Source: Pseudoxanthomonas sp.
GTDB lineage: Bacteria; Pseudomonadota; Gammaproteobacteria; Xanthomonadales; Xanthomonadaceae
Assembly: GCF_024710765.1 (NCBI RefSeq)
Contig: NZ_JANJUE010000180.1
Coordinates: 1-52,909, forward strand
Direction: 5' to 3'
DNA: 52,909 nucleotides
Below the pieces are notes generated by a model. That model was not told the DNA's origin. It did not search any database and saw only the letters and a program-made list of their open reading frames with translations. The translations under genes and the position numbers were made by a program. This document shows, one piece after another, positions 17,157 to 26,636 of the stretch; position 1 is the stretch's first letter; each line of letters opens with the position of its first letter.

Positions 17157-19147
17157 GGCGTGCGTCCCGGCGGCGGAGCGGGCGCCGGCGATGGCGCGGC
17201 GGGCGTGGACGCGGATGTGCCGCCCGTCGCCGGAGTCGTGGTGGGCCCCGCGGCATTCCCCGGCAACTGCTCGGGATCGCTGCTGGACGCGCCCAGATCG
17301 TCCACGCCGTCCGGCATCTTGCCGAGCATGAAGGCATCCAGGATCTTGCGCGCGATCGGCGCGGCGGTGGTGCCGCCGTAGCCGCCGCCCTCGACCGCGA
17401 CCGCAATCGCGATCGCCGGCGCGTCGGCCGGGGCGAAGCCCACGAACAGCGAGCGATGGCGCAGGTGCATGGGCAGGCTCTTGGGATTGATCGCGGCGGT
17501 GCCGCGCCGGCTGATCACCTGCGCGGTGCCGGTCTTGCCCGCCATCAGGTAAGGCGCGCCGCGCGCCATCGAGGCACCGGTGCCGCCCGGCTGCATGGTC
17601 GCCATCATGCCTTCGCGCACGACCTGCACATTGGCCGGGGTCGGGCTGATCGGCATCGGCATGGCCACCGGCAGCGGGGTCCACGCGGCGTCGAAACCGG
17701 TGCGCTGGTCCCGCACCAGGTGCGGCTGGCGCAGGTTGCCGTCGGCGACGGCGGAGATCGCCCGCACCAGTTGCAGCGGTGTGACCTTCCAGTCGCCCTG
17801 GCCGATGCTGATGTTGACGGTGTCGCCGGGATACCAGCGTTCCTTGCGGCTCTTGGCCTTGTACGCGGGCGACGGCAGGATGCCGCTGATCTCGCCGGTC
17901 AGATCGATGCCGGTTGGCTGGCCGAAGCCGTAGCGGGTCATGTAGTCGTCGAAGCGCTCGATGCCCAGATCCAACGCCAGCCGGTAGTAATAGGTGTTCA
18001 CCGACTGGGCGATCGACTTGCGCAGATCGGTCCAGCCGTGGCCGCCGCGATGCGCGTCGCCCCAGCCGCGGCTGGTGCCCGGCAGGTAGAACATGCCGGT
18101 GGACAGCACCTTGTCCTCCGGCCGGCGCATGCCGCTGTCCAGGCCGGCCAGGGCGATCAGCGGCTTGAGCGTGGAGCCGGGCGCGACGCCGCCCAGCACC
18201 AGCCGGTTGAACTGCGGGCGCGAGGGATTCTCGTTGAGCGCCTTGAAGTCCTTGCTGGAAATGCCGTTGACGAACAGATTCGGGTCGTAGCTCGGCAGGC
18301 TGACCATCGCCAGGATTTCACCCGTGCGCGGATCCATCGCGATGGCCGAGCCTTCGTGTTCGCCGAACGCGGCGACCAGCGCCTGCTGCAGTTTCAGGTC
18401 CACGCTCAGGCGCAGATCGGTGCCCGCCACCGCCGGCACCCGGCCGACCACGCGCAGCGCGCGTCCTTCCACGTTGGTCTCGACCTTCTCGTAGCCGACC
18501 TTGCCGCGCAGCGCCTCGTCGTAATAGCGCTCCAGTCCGGTCTTGCCGATATGGGTGAGCGCGGCGTTGCCCTCGCCCAGCACTTCCAGATCCTTTTCAT
18601 CGATGCGGCCGACGTAGCCGATGATGTGGGCGAACAGATCGCCGTAGGGATAGCGCCGGGTCAGGTAGGGCACCAGTTCCACCCCGGGGAAACGCCAGCG
18701 GTCCACCGCGAAGCGGGCCATCTCATCTTCGCCCACGCGCAGCTTGAGCGTGATCGGGCGGAACCCGCGCGCGCCCTTGCGGCTGGCCTCGAAGCGCTCG
18801 ATGTCCTCCGGCGCCAGGGCGATGATTTCGCCCAGTTCCTTGATCAGGCGCTTGGGATCACCCGCCTTGTCCGGGGTGACGTCCAGGCGGAAGGCCGGCA
18901 CGTTCTCGGCCAGCAGCACGCCGTTGCGGTCGTAGATGGCGCCGCGTCCCGGCACCACCGGCCGCGGCTTGATCCGGTTGGCCTCGGAGCGGGTGGCGTA
19001 CTCGTCGTGATCCAGCACCTGCAGCTTGAAATACCAGCCGGCCAGGCCGATCAGCGCCAGCGCCACCACCACGAAGCCCAGCACCGCGCGGCGCCGGAAC
19101 TGCTCGGCCTCGGCGTGCGGATTCTTGGCGGCGCGGCGACTGATCAT
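17153..19147 (-). CDS. mrdA: Penicillin-binding protein 2 (elongation transpeptidase)
   Basis: 664 residues. One membrane helix (AVLGFVVVALALIGLAGWYF) follows a short cytoplasmic start. Then comes the PBP dimerisation (pedestal) domain with PGRGAIYDRNGVLLAENVPA, and the transpeptidase domain with Ser325-Thr-Leu-Lys328 (PGSTLKPL), the SVN motif in IAQSVNTYYYRLA and KTGTAQ. The C-terminal tail is Pro/Ala/Thr-rich. PBP2 cross-links new lateral-wall peptidoglycan with RodA, MreB, MreC and MreD. It lies seven bases after mreD and is coupled to rodA. The gene may also be called pbpA. Confidence 0.97.
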   Translation of the reverse strand: MISRRAAKNPHAEAEQFRRRAVLGFVVVALALIGLAGWYFKLQVLDHDEYATRSEANRIKPRPVVPGRGAIYDRNGVLLAENVPAFRLDVTPDKAGDPKRLIKELGEIIALAPEDIERFEASRKGARGFRPITLKLRVGEDEMARFAVDRWRFPGVELVPYLTRRYPYGDLFAHIIGYVGRIDEKDLEVLGEGNAALTHIGKTGLERYYDEALRGKVGYEKVETNVEGRALRVVGRVPAVAGTDLRLSVDLKLQQALVAAFGEHEGSAIAMDPRTGEILAMVSLPSYDPNLFVNGISSKDFKALNENPSRPQFNRLVLGGVAPGSTLKPLIALAGLDSGMRRPEDKVLSTGMFYLPGTSRGWGDAHRGGHGWTDLRKSIAQSVNTYYYRLALDLGIERFDDYMTRYGFGQPTGIDLTGEISGILPSPAYKAKSRKERWYPGDTVNISIGQGDWKVTPLQLVRAISAVADGNLRQPHLVRDQRTGFDAAWTPLPVAMPMPISPTPANVQVVREGMMATMQPGGTGASMARGAPYLMAGKTGTAQVISRRGTAAINPKSLPMHLRHRSLFVGFAPADAPAIAIAVAVEGGGYGGTTAAPIARKILDAFMLGKMPDGVDDLGASSSDPEQLPGNAAGPTTTPATGGTSASTPAAPSPAPAPPPGRTP

Positions 19148-19154
19148 CGCCGGC

Positions 19155-19634
19155 TCAACCGCGCCGGCCCTGGCGCAGCATGTCCAGCAGCACGTAGATC
19201 AGCGGCCACAGCAGCATCCCCAGCAGTGGCGCCCACCAGTAATTCCAGGGCAGCCGGGGTTCGCCGAGCAGCCAGTGGATCGCGGCATCGACGATGCGGT
19301 CGTTGAGCAGCAGGCCGCCAATCGCCAGCGCCTGCTGCGATACCGGGAAGAAGCGCAGCTGGAGGCGGAAGCGCTGCAGGATGAAGGCCATGATCACCAG
19401 CCGCAGCGCCTGTTCGCCGAGCAGGCTGCCGAACATCACGTCGGCGATCACGCCGACCGCCATCGCCACGCCCAGGCCGGCGCGTTCGGGCGTCTCGATC
19501 ACCCAGTAGGCCAGCACCAGCGCCAGCCAGTAGGGACGCAGCGGCTGCAGCATTTCCGGCAGCGGCAGCAGGCCCAGCAGCAGGGCGGCAACGAAGCTGA
19601 GCGGCAGGATCCAGCCGCTGCGGATGCGGCTCAT
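19155..19634 (-). CDS. mreD: Rod shape-determining protein MreD
   Basis: 159 residues, an inner-membrane protein with about five helices. The family pattern is seen in LLGLLPLPEMLQPLRPYWLA, YWVIETPERAGLGVAMAVGV and IADVMFGSLLGEQALRLVIM. MreD sits with MreC between the MreB filament and the PBP2-RodA synthase. The ATG overlaps the end of mreC by four bases (19631-19634). The length is usual for the family (about 160). Confidence 0.95.
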   Translation of the reverse strand: MSRIRSGWILPLSFVAALLLGLLPLPEMLQPLRPYWLALVLAYWVIETPERAGLGVAMAVGVIADVMFGSLLGEQALRLVIMAFILQRFRLQLRFFPVSQQALAIGGLLLNDRIVDAAIHWLLGEPRLPWNYWWAPLLGMLLWPLIYVLLDMLRQGRRG

Positions 19635-20788
19635 CGCGTGGGCTCCGTGGCCGGCGTGGCGGGTGGCGGCGTGACCGGTGCGTTCGCGGCGGCATTCGCC
19701 GGCGTGCGGGCCGGGTTGGCGGCGGAGGCGGCGTTGGCCGGCGAAGCGCCCTGTGGGATTCCGGTGGCGCGGTTGCCAGCGGCGGTGTGGGTGCCGGCGG
19801 GCGCCGCGCCCATGGCGGCGGTGCCGGCGGAAGCGGGTCCGGTCGGGGTGGAGACGGTCGGGGTAGAGCCGGCGGGCGCGGCGGGCACCGTGGCCGGATC
19901 CACCGGCGCCGCGCCGGGCCGGGTGGCCGGCAGCGGCAGGCGCAGCGGTGGCGCCGAGCGCAGCAGCAGGACATCGCGGCCGCGATCCAGTTGCGCGGCG
20001 GGATGCAGGTCGCCGACCAGGAAGGCGTGGCTGTCGTCCGGCCGCAGCGCGGTGATGGTGCCGACCGGGAATCCGGCGGGGAAACGCCCACCCAGGCCGG
20101 AGGTGACCACCACGTCGCCGACCTTGACCCCGCTGTTGAGCGGAATGTCGGCCAGTTCCAGCAGATCGCTGCGGCCGCGCCCGTAGGCGATCAGGCGCAC
20201 GCCGCTGCTGGCCACCACCACCGGCACCGCGTGGTCAGGATCGGTGAGCAGCAGGACGATCGCGTGCGCCGGCGTGACCTGGATGATCTGGCCCATCAGG
20301 CCACCGGCGTCGATGACCGGCTGGCCGACCCGCACGCCGTCGCCGCTGCCGGCATCGAGCACCAGGCGCTGGCGGGTCGGATCCAGATCGATATCCAGGA
20401 TCGGCGCCAGCTGCACGTCCAGGCCGCGGCTCTCGGCCACCCCCAGCAGCGCGCGCAGCTGCATGTTGTCGGCCGCGGCCGTGCTGAGCCGGGTCAGGCG
20501 GGCATTGGCCACCAGCAGATCGTTGCGCAGCTGGCGGTTCTCTTCCATCAACCGGGTGCGGGTGACCGCGTCATCCTTCACCCGCGTGCCCACGCGGCCG
20601 GGCAGTCCGGCCAGCCACCACAGCGGTTGGGTGACCACGCCGACCTGGGCGCGCGCCTGCGACAGCCAGCCGCCGCGGTGGTCCAGCACGATCAGGGCGA
20701 TCGCCAGCGCCAGGTACCCGAGCAAGCGCAGGGTACTGGCGACTTCTCCAGGGCGCGAGGCGATGGGTGGACCGGCGTAGGGAGGCAT
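19631..20788 (-). CDS. mreC: Rod shape-determining protein MreC with long low-complexity tail
   Basis: 385 residues. A short cytoplasmic N-terminus, one membrane helix (LLGYLALAIALIVLDHRGGW) and a coiled coil (RLMEENRQLRNDLLVANARL) lead to the two beta-barrel domains (QRLVLDAGSGDGVRVGQPVI; LIAYGRGRSDLLELADIPLN; VGDVVVTSGLGGRFPAGFPV). The last ~100 residues are Ala/Pro/Thr-rich with no predicted structure, much longer than in E. coli. MreC activates PBP2 in the periplasm. It follows mreB after a 178-base gap that contains a GGGAATC-type repeat (near 20934-20966). Confidence 0.95.
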   Translation of the reverse strand: MPPYAGPPIASRPGEVASTLRLLGYLALAIALIVLDHRGGWLSQARAQVGVVTQPLWWLAGLPGRVGTRVKDDAVTRTRLMEENRQLRNDLLVANARLTRLSTAAADNMQLRALLGVAESRGLDVQLAPILDIDLDPTRQRLVLDAGSGDGVRVGQPVIDAGGLMGQIIQVTPAHAIVLLLTDPDHAVPVVVASSGVRLIAYGRGRSDLLELADIPLNSGVKVGDVVVTSGLGGRFPAGFPVGTITALRPDDSHAFLVGDLHPAAQLDRGRDVLLLRSAPPLRLPLPATRPGAAPVDPATVPAAPAGSTPTVSTPTGPASAGTAAMGAAPAGTHTAAGNRATGIPQGASPANAASAANPARTPANAAANAPVTPPPATPATEPTR

Positions 20789-20966
20789 CAGGGCCGGGAA
20801 TCGGGGGTGATGGATCGGAAATGCCGGAACGCGCGCGGGCAGCGTTCCGGATCGTGGGTTTCAGAGGTTGCAACTGCCGGATGTCGCCCCGGCGGACAGG
20901 CACGGGAAGCGGGAACTCGGCAGGAACAGACTTCCATTCTCCGTCCCCGGTTCCCCATCCCCTGCC

Positions 20967-22346
<1,380 letters not shown>

Positions 22347-23279
22347 ATGTCCGCACTGATTTGTGGTTCCCTCGCCTACGACACCATCATGGTGTTCCCG
22401 GACCAGTTCAAGAACCACATCCTGCCGGACAAGGTGCACATCCTGAACGTGTCGTTCCTGGTCCCGCGCATGCGCCGCGAGTTCGGCGGCTGCGCCGGCA
22501 ACATCGCCTACAACCTGAAGCTGCTGGGCGGCGATCCGATCCCGATGGCCACCGTGGGCCAGGACTTCGGCCCGTACCGGGAATGGTTCCAGGAACAGGC
22601 CATCAACCTGAGCCAGGTCAAGGTGATCGAGGAACTGTTCACCCCGCAGGCCTTCATCACCACCGACCACGACAACAACCAGATCACCGCGTTCCACCCG
22701 GGCGCGATGATGCGCAGCTACGAGAACCACGTGAAGGACGTGCCCGGGGTGACCTTCGGCATCGTCAGTCCGGATGGCCGCGAGGGCATGCTGCAGAACG
22801 CCGCCGAGTTCGCCGGGGCCGGCATTCCCTTCATCTTCGACCCCGGCCAGGCGATGCCGTTGTTCAACGGCGAGGAACTGCGCCAGTTCATCGAGCTGGC
22901 CGACTACGTGACGGTCAACGACTACGAATCCAACCTGTTGCAGGAGCGCACCGGCTGGAGCGAGGCCGACATCGTCAAGCGGGTCAAGGCCTACATCACC
23001 ACCCGCGGCCCGCACGGCTCGCAGATCCACACCCCGGACAAGACCTACGACATCCCGCCGGCGCACGAGCGCCGGGTCACCGACCCGACCGGCTGCGGCG
23101 ACGCCTTCCGCGCCGGCCTGATCTACGGCATCGAGAAGGGCTACGACTGGCTGACCATCGGCCGGATGGGCAACCTGATGGGCGCGCTCAAGGTCGAGCA
23201 TCCCGGCACCCAGAACCAGCGCTTCGACTTCGAAGAATTCAACGAACAGTTCAAGCAGCAGTTCGGATATTCCCTCTGA
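22347..23279 (+). CDS. PfkB-family sugar/nucleoside kinase (adenosine kinase-like)
   Basis: 310 residues from the ATG at 22347; an in-frame TTG at 22341 is an alternative. The PfkB/ribokinase fold is marked by signature 1, EFGGCAGNIAYNLKLLGG, and signature 2, DPTGCGDAFRAGLIYG, with the catalytic Asp in the GCGDAF anion-hole motif. The middle part (NDYESNLLQERTGW) also fits adenosine-kinase-like members. It would phosphorylate a sugar or nucleoside with ATP in the cytoplasm. The exact substrate cannot be told by eye. It is divergent from mreB and followed 127 bases later by the diguanylate cyclase gene. Confidence 0.9.
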   Translation: MSALICGSLAYDTIMVFPDQFKNHILPDKVHILNVSFLVPRMRREFGGCAGNIAYNLKLLGGDPIPMATVGQDFGPYREWFQEQAINLSQVKVIEELFTPQAFITTDHDNNQITAFHPGAMMRSYENHVKDVPGVTFGIVSPDGREGMLQNAAEFAGAGIPFIFDPGQAMPLFNGEELRQFIELADYVTVNDYESNLLQERTGWSEADIVKRVKAYITTRGPHGSQIHTPDKTYDIPPAHERRVTDPTGCGDAFRAGLIYGIEKGYDWLTIGRMGNLMGALKVEHPGTQNQRFDFEEFNEQFKQQFGYSL

Positions 23280-23406
23280 TCCGGCTGATCCGGCGGATCT
23301 GACCGATCCGGCAGGGCCCGGCCGGGGCGACGGGATGAAAACCGTCACCCATCCGGCGTAAGGTGGCGGCAAGGGCGGGTACCACCACTGCCCATGCAAG
23401 GCGGCA

Positions 23407-24894
23407 ATGGCAGGAACGCAAGACGGACGGCCCCGCGAGGGGAACCCACAGGACAGCGCCCCGGCGGTCCCGCCCTCCCGTTTTTCCCGCGTTTTCCACG
23501 CGTTCGCCACGGCGGCCGGCATCGGCCTGATGGTCCTGGCCGCCTCCTGGCTCGGCATCCTGAGCCGCCCCGAGCACCAGCTCGCCTCCTTCTGGCCCAC
23601 CAATGCCCTGCTGCTGGGCGTGTTCGCCCGCCGACCCTCGCTGGCGACCCCGCTGGGCTGGCTGGCCGCGGCCGCCGGCTATCTGGGCGCGGATCTGCTC
23701 ACCGGCGGCAGCCTGTCGGCGACCCTGCGCCTGACCGGCGCCAACCTGGCCGGAGTGGCCGTGGGTTGCCTGCTGTTCCACCGCTTCCGCCGCGAGGACC
23801 TGGGCCTGCAGCGCGCGCAGTCGATGCTGCGGGTGCTGATGGTGTGTGCCGGCGCCGCCCTGGCCGCGGCGGTGTCCGGCTGCCTGATCGCGCGTTCAGT
23901 GATCGGCGCCGACCTGCTCCAGGCCATCGGCATCTGGTTTTCGGCCGAACTGGTCAGCTACGTGGCCCTGGTGCCGGTGGTCCTGCTGCTGGCCTCCCCG
24001 CGCAGCCTGGGCCAGGCCTGGCGCGGCCCGCTGGCGCGCTTCCTGCACGAACCCGGGCACCGGCTACCGGCGCTGTCCCTGCTGGCGACGGTGCTGCTGG
24101 GCGTGGCGGTCGGCGGCCCCGGCGCCATCGCGTTCCCGGTCCCGGCCCTGCTGTGGTGCGCGCTGAGCTATCGCCTGTTCACCACCGCCAGCGCGACCGC
24201 GCTGCTGTGCGTCTGGACCCTGGTGGGCATCGCCAATGGCTGGATCGACCTGCACGTGCAGGACGACATGGCCGCGATCGTGTCGATGCGCATCGGCATG
24301 GCGCTGGTCGCGGTGGCGCCGCTGACCGTGGCCGGCGCGCACGCGGCCCGCAACCGCCTGCTCGACGCGCTCAACCACGCCGCCAACCACGATGCGCTGA
24401 CCCAGACGCTGAGCCGCGGCGCCTTCGAGCGCCGGGGCCAGGCCGCGGTCGAACGCGCGCGGGCGCAGGGCGGCGCGGTCGCGGTGCTGATGGTCGATCT
24501 GGATCACTTCAAGGCCATCAACGACCGCCATGGACACGCCGCCGGCGACGCGGTGCTGGTGGCGTTCGCCGAGCGTGCGCACCGGTTGTTGCGCGAAGGC
24601 GATCTGCTGGGCCGCTTCGGCGGCGAGGAATTCGCCATCCTGATGCCGGGAGCCGGCGAACGGGACGCGCTGCGGCTGGCCGATCAGTTGCTGCGGGTAT
24701 CGGCGCAGCCGTTCGAACTGGATGACGGCCGCCGGCTGGACATCACCATCAGCATCGGCCTGGCGATGCAACCACCGCTGGCCGCCGGGGAACCGCTGGA
24801 ACAACTGCTCAAGCACGCCGACCACGCGCTGTACCAGGCCAAGTTCAACGGCCGCAACCGGATGGAACGGGCGGTGTCGTCGCCGGCACGGTAG
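23407..24894 (+). CDS. MASE1-GGDEF diguanylate cyclase
   Basis: 495 residues. The N-terminal ~300 residues form about eight membrane helices of the MASE1 sensor type (ASWLGILSRPEHQLASFWPT; NALLLGVFARRPSLATPLGW). The GGDEF domain follows, with the active-site motif GGEEF at residues 405-409 and the substrate/metal segment MVDLDHFKAINDRHGHAAGD. Five residues before the motif lies an intact inhibitory I-site, Arg396-Glu-Gly-Asp399. It should make cyclic di-GMP from two GTP at the inner membrane with product inhibition. The ligand sensed by MASE1 is unknown. The gene is convergent with the lipoprotein gene at 24931. Confidence 0.93.
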   Translation: MAGTQDGRPREGNPQDSAPAVPPSRFSRVFHAFATAAGIGLMVLAASWLGILSRPEHQLASFWPTNALLLGVFARRPSLATPLGWLAAAAGYLGADLLTGGSLSATLRLTGANLAGVAVGCLLFHRFRREDLGLQRAQSMLRVLMVCAGAALAAAVSGCLIARSVIGADLLQAIGIWFSAELVSYVALVPVVLLLASPRSLGQAWRGPLARFLHEPGHRLPALSLLATVLLGVAVGGPGAIAFPVPALLWCALSYRLFTTASATALLCVWTLVGIANGWIDLHVQDDMAAIVSMRIGMALVAVAPLTVAGAHAARNRLLDALNHAANHDALTQTLSRGAFERRGQAAVERARAQGGAVAVLMVDLDHFKAINDRHGHAAGDAVLVAFAERAHRLLREGDLLGRFGGEEFAILMPGAGERDALRLADQLLRVSAQPFELDDGRRLDITISIGLAMQPPLAAGEPLEQLLKHADHALYQAKFNGRNRMERAVSSPAR

Positions 24895-24923
24895 GCCGCC
24901 GTCCGGCAAACGCCGGGCGGCCT
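24893..24923. terminator. Probable bidirectional terminator hairpin
   Basis: An 8-bp stem AGGCCGCC/GGCGGCCT (24893-24900 with 24916-24923) is extended by an inner CGGC/GCCG pairing after a 3-base bulge. It lies in the 36-base gap between two convergent genes, starting inside the stop codon of the cyclase gene. No long T-run follows on either strand, so it is a weak candidate for intrinsic termination. Confidence 0.5.
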
Positions 24924-24930
24924 GCGTTGC

Positions 24931-25656
24931 TCAGTCCCAGCCGGGCATCTGGCTGCCATCCAGGCCGCCGGTCTCGAACATCGCCTTGCGGGTGCCGCCG
25001 GCCTTCACCGGGAATTCGATTTCCAGCACCCGGGTCTTGCGCGCGAGTTTCCACAGCGCCTTCTGGTCGGTGATGAACATGGCGATGGCCTCGTCGGTAT
25101 CCGGGCGCCACGCGTCCATCGTGCGCGCGGGCGCGCCATCGGCGGTGACCTTGACCTTGCAACCGCCCGCGCAGCGGAAATCACCGGCCTGCAGCACCAG
25201 GTAACTGCTGCGCTTCCACTTGGGGTGGTCGCGGAAGATCAGCTGCACCGGCTTGGCGCCGCTGCCGTCCACGTCCACCGGATCCTTGCCATGGATGGCG
25301 GCGGTGCGCTGGGTACCGCCATCGGCGGCGATCTGGGCGTAGTCCCACAGCGCCTGCAGGCGGCGTTCCTCGCGCGCGCCCTCGGCCTTGGCCTTCACTT
25401 CCTCCAGCAACGGCTTGATCCGCGCGGCGGCCTGCGTGTCCGGATACTGATCCAGCAGGGCGACGCCGTGGATGCGCGCCATGTCCCAGTCGCGCGACGC
25501 CTGCGCGGCATCGAATTTTCCGGCCAGTTGGTTGGCCGATTCCTCGTTGGCGGCCGCCTGCGCCTGCGCAGCGGCGCGCTGCTCGGCCTCGCGGTCACCG
25601 CAGGCGGACAGGGCCAGGACGCCGGCAAGGACGGGAACGATCAGGATGCGTTTCAT
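24931..25656 (-). CDS. Lipoprotein of unknown function
   Basis: 241 residues with a lipoprotein signal, MKRILIVPVLAGVLALSACG (lipid on Cys19). A helical region follows, rich in Ala, Glu and Gln (about residues 20-100, likely coiled coil), then a beta-rich domain with two close cysteines (FRCAGGCKVKVTADG) that may form a disulphide. I do not recognise the C-terminal domain. Its start overlaps the stop of the alpha/beta hydrolase gene by four bases (25653-25656). It is therefore the third gene of the M1 peptidase operon. Confidence 0.8.
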   Translation of the reverse strand: MKRILIVPVLAGVLALSACGDREAEQRAAAQAQAAANEESANQLAGKFDAAQASRDWDMARIHGVALLDQYPDTQAAARIKPLLEEVKAKAEGAREERRLQALWDYAQIAADGGTQRTAAIHGKDPVDVDGSGAKPVQLIFRDHPKWKRSSYLVLQAGDFRCAGGCKVKVTADGAPARTMDAWRPDTDEAIAMFITDQKALWKLARKTRVLEIEFPVKAGGTRKAMFETGGLDGSQMPGWD

Positions 25657-26633
25657 CGGAGGACTCCATTGCGTATCAGGTAATCGACGGCGGCGGCGAC
25701 CTCGTCGGGACGCTCCATGATGGACATGTGGCCGCAGTCGGACAGCCGCACTTTAACCGCCTGCGGGATGCGTTCGCCGTAAAGGTCCAGCGCGCTGGGA
25801 TCGATCACGCGATCCTGCGCGCACCACAGCAGCAGGGTCGGCTGGCGGATGCGCGCGGCGGCCTGGCCGGGCAGGAAAGCCTCCGGTCCGCGGCCGATGC
25901 GATCCAGCACGGCCTGCTCGAACGGCGCCTGCGCGCGGCGCCAGTCGATGACCGCGCGCGAGGCCGGCCACGGGATCAGCGGTTTGGCTTCCTCGCGATG
26001 GAACACCGTATCGAGGTAGCGCCGTAGCGAGGCTTCATCCCGCACCGCGAACGGGTTGTGCCCGGCCAGCACCTGCTCGCCGAACACGTTGTCGCGGAAG
26101 CGCACGCCGGCGGCGTCGACCAGGCCGACACGATCCACCAGATCCGGGCGGTCCGCCGCGGTCAGCGCGACGATGCCGCCGCCCATCGAGTGTCCCAGCA
26201 GCACCAGCGGGCTGCCGGGGCGACGCGCGACCCGGGCGATGAATGCCGCGACCCGCCGGTTCTGCGCGTCGAAGCCATAGTCCTCGCCGGGCTTGCGCTC
26301 GCTCGCGCCCCAGCCCGGCAGATCCGGAATCACCACCCGGTACTGGCCCGCCAGGCGTTCGGCCAGCGGATACCAGTTCTCCTTGCTGCCGGTGAAGCCG
26401 TGGATCATCACCAGCGTCGGTGCCGCCGGATCCTTCGCCTCGCGCTCGACATAGGCCCAGCGATGTCCGGCCACCTCGACCTCACGCGGGGACAATCCGG
26501 CCGACCAGCGCTGCCGCGCGAACTCCGCGCGCACCAGGACCATCGGATCGCGCCAGACCCACAGGGCCAGCGCGCAAACGAAAACGGTCGCCACGATGGC
26601 GACCGTTTTCCAGGAGATGCGCCGGCGACGCAT
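25653..26633 (-). CDS. Membrane-anchored alpha/beta hydrolase
   Basis: 326 residues. A single N-terminal hydrophobic segment (TVAIVATVFVCALALWVWRD) after a basic MRRRRISWK points to a membrane anchor with the enzyme in the periplasm. The alpha/beta hydrolase fold shows the oxyanion HGFTGSKENW, the nucleophile elbow GHSMGG with Ser149, an acid in CAQDRVID and the catalytic His in DCGHMSIMERP. It resembles lipase or esterase members of the Abhydrolase_1 family; the substrate is unknown. It lies three bases downstream of the M1 peptidase gene and is coupled to the lipoprotein gene. Confidence 0.88.
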   Translation of the reverse strand: MRRRRISWKTVAIVATVFVCALALWVWRDPMVLVRAEFARQRWSAGLSPREVEVAGHRWAYVEREAKDPAAPTLVMIHGFTGSKENWYPLAERLAGQYRVVIPDLPGWGASERKPGEDYGFDAQNRRVAAFIARVARRPGSPLVLLGHSMGGGIVALTAADRPDLVDRVGLVDAAGVRFRDNVFGEQVLAGHNPFAVRDEASLRRYLDTVFHREEAKPLIPWPASRAVIDWRRAQAPFEQAVLDRIGRGPEAFLPGQAAARIRQPTLLLWCAQDRVIDPSALDLYGERIPQAVKVRLSDCGHMSIMERPDEVAAAVDYLIRNGVLR

Positions 26634-26636
26634 CGC

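Noticed and set aside
16898-19306. An 802-codon open frame on the plus strand, antisense to mrdA and mreD.
   Set aside because: Its composition (Arg, Ala, Gly, His, Gln) is that of a shadow frame in high-GC DNA, it lacks any domain, and mrdA, rodA and mreD on the other strand are certain.
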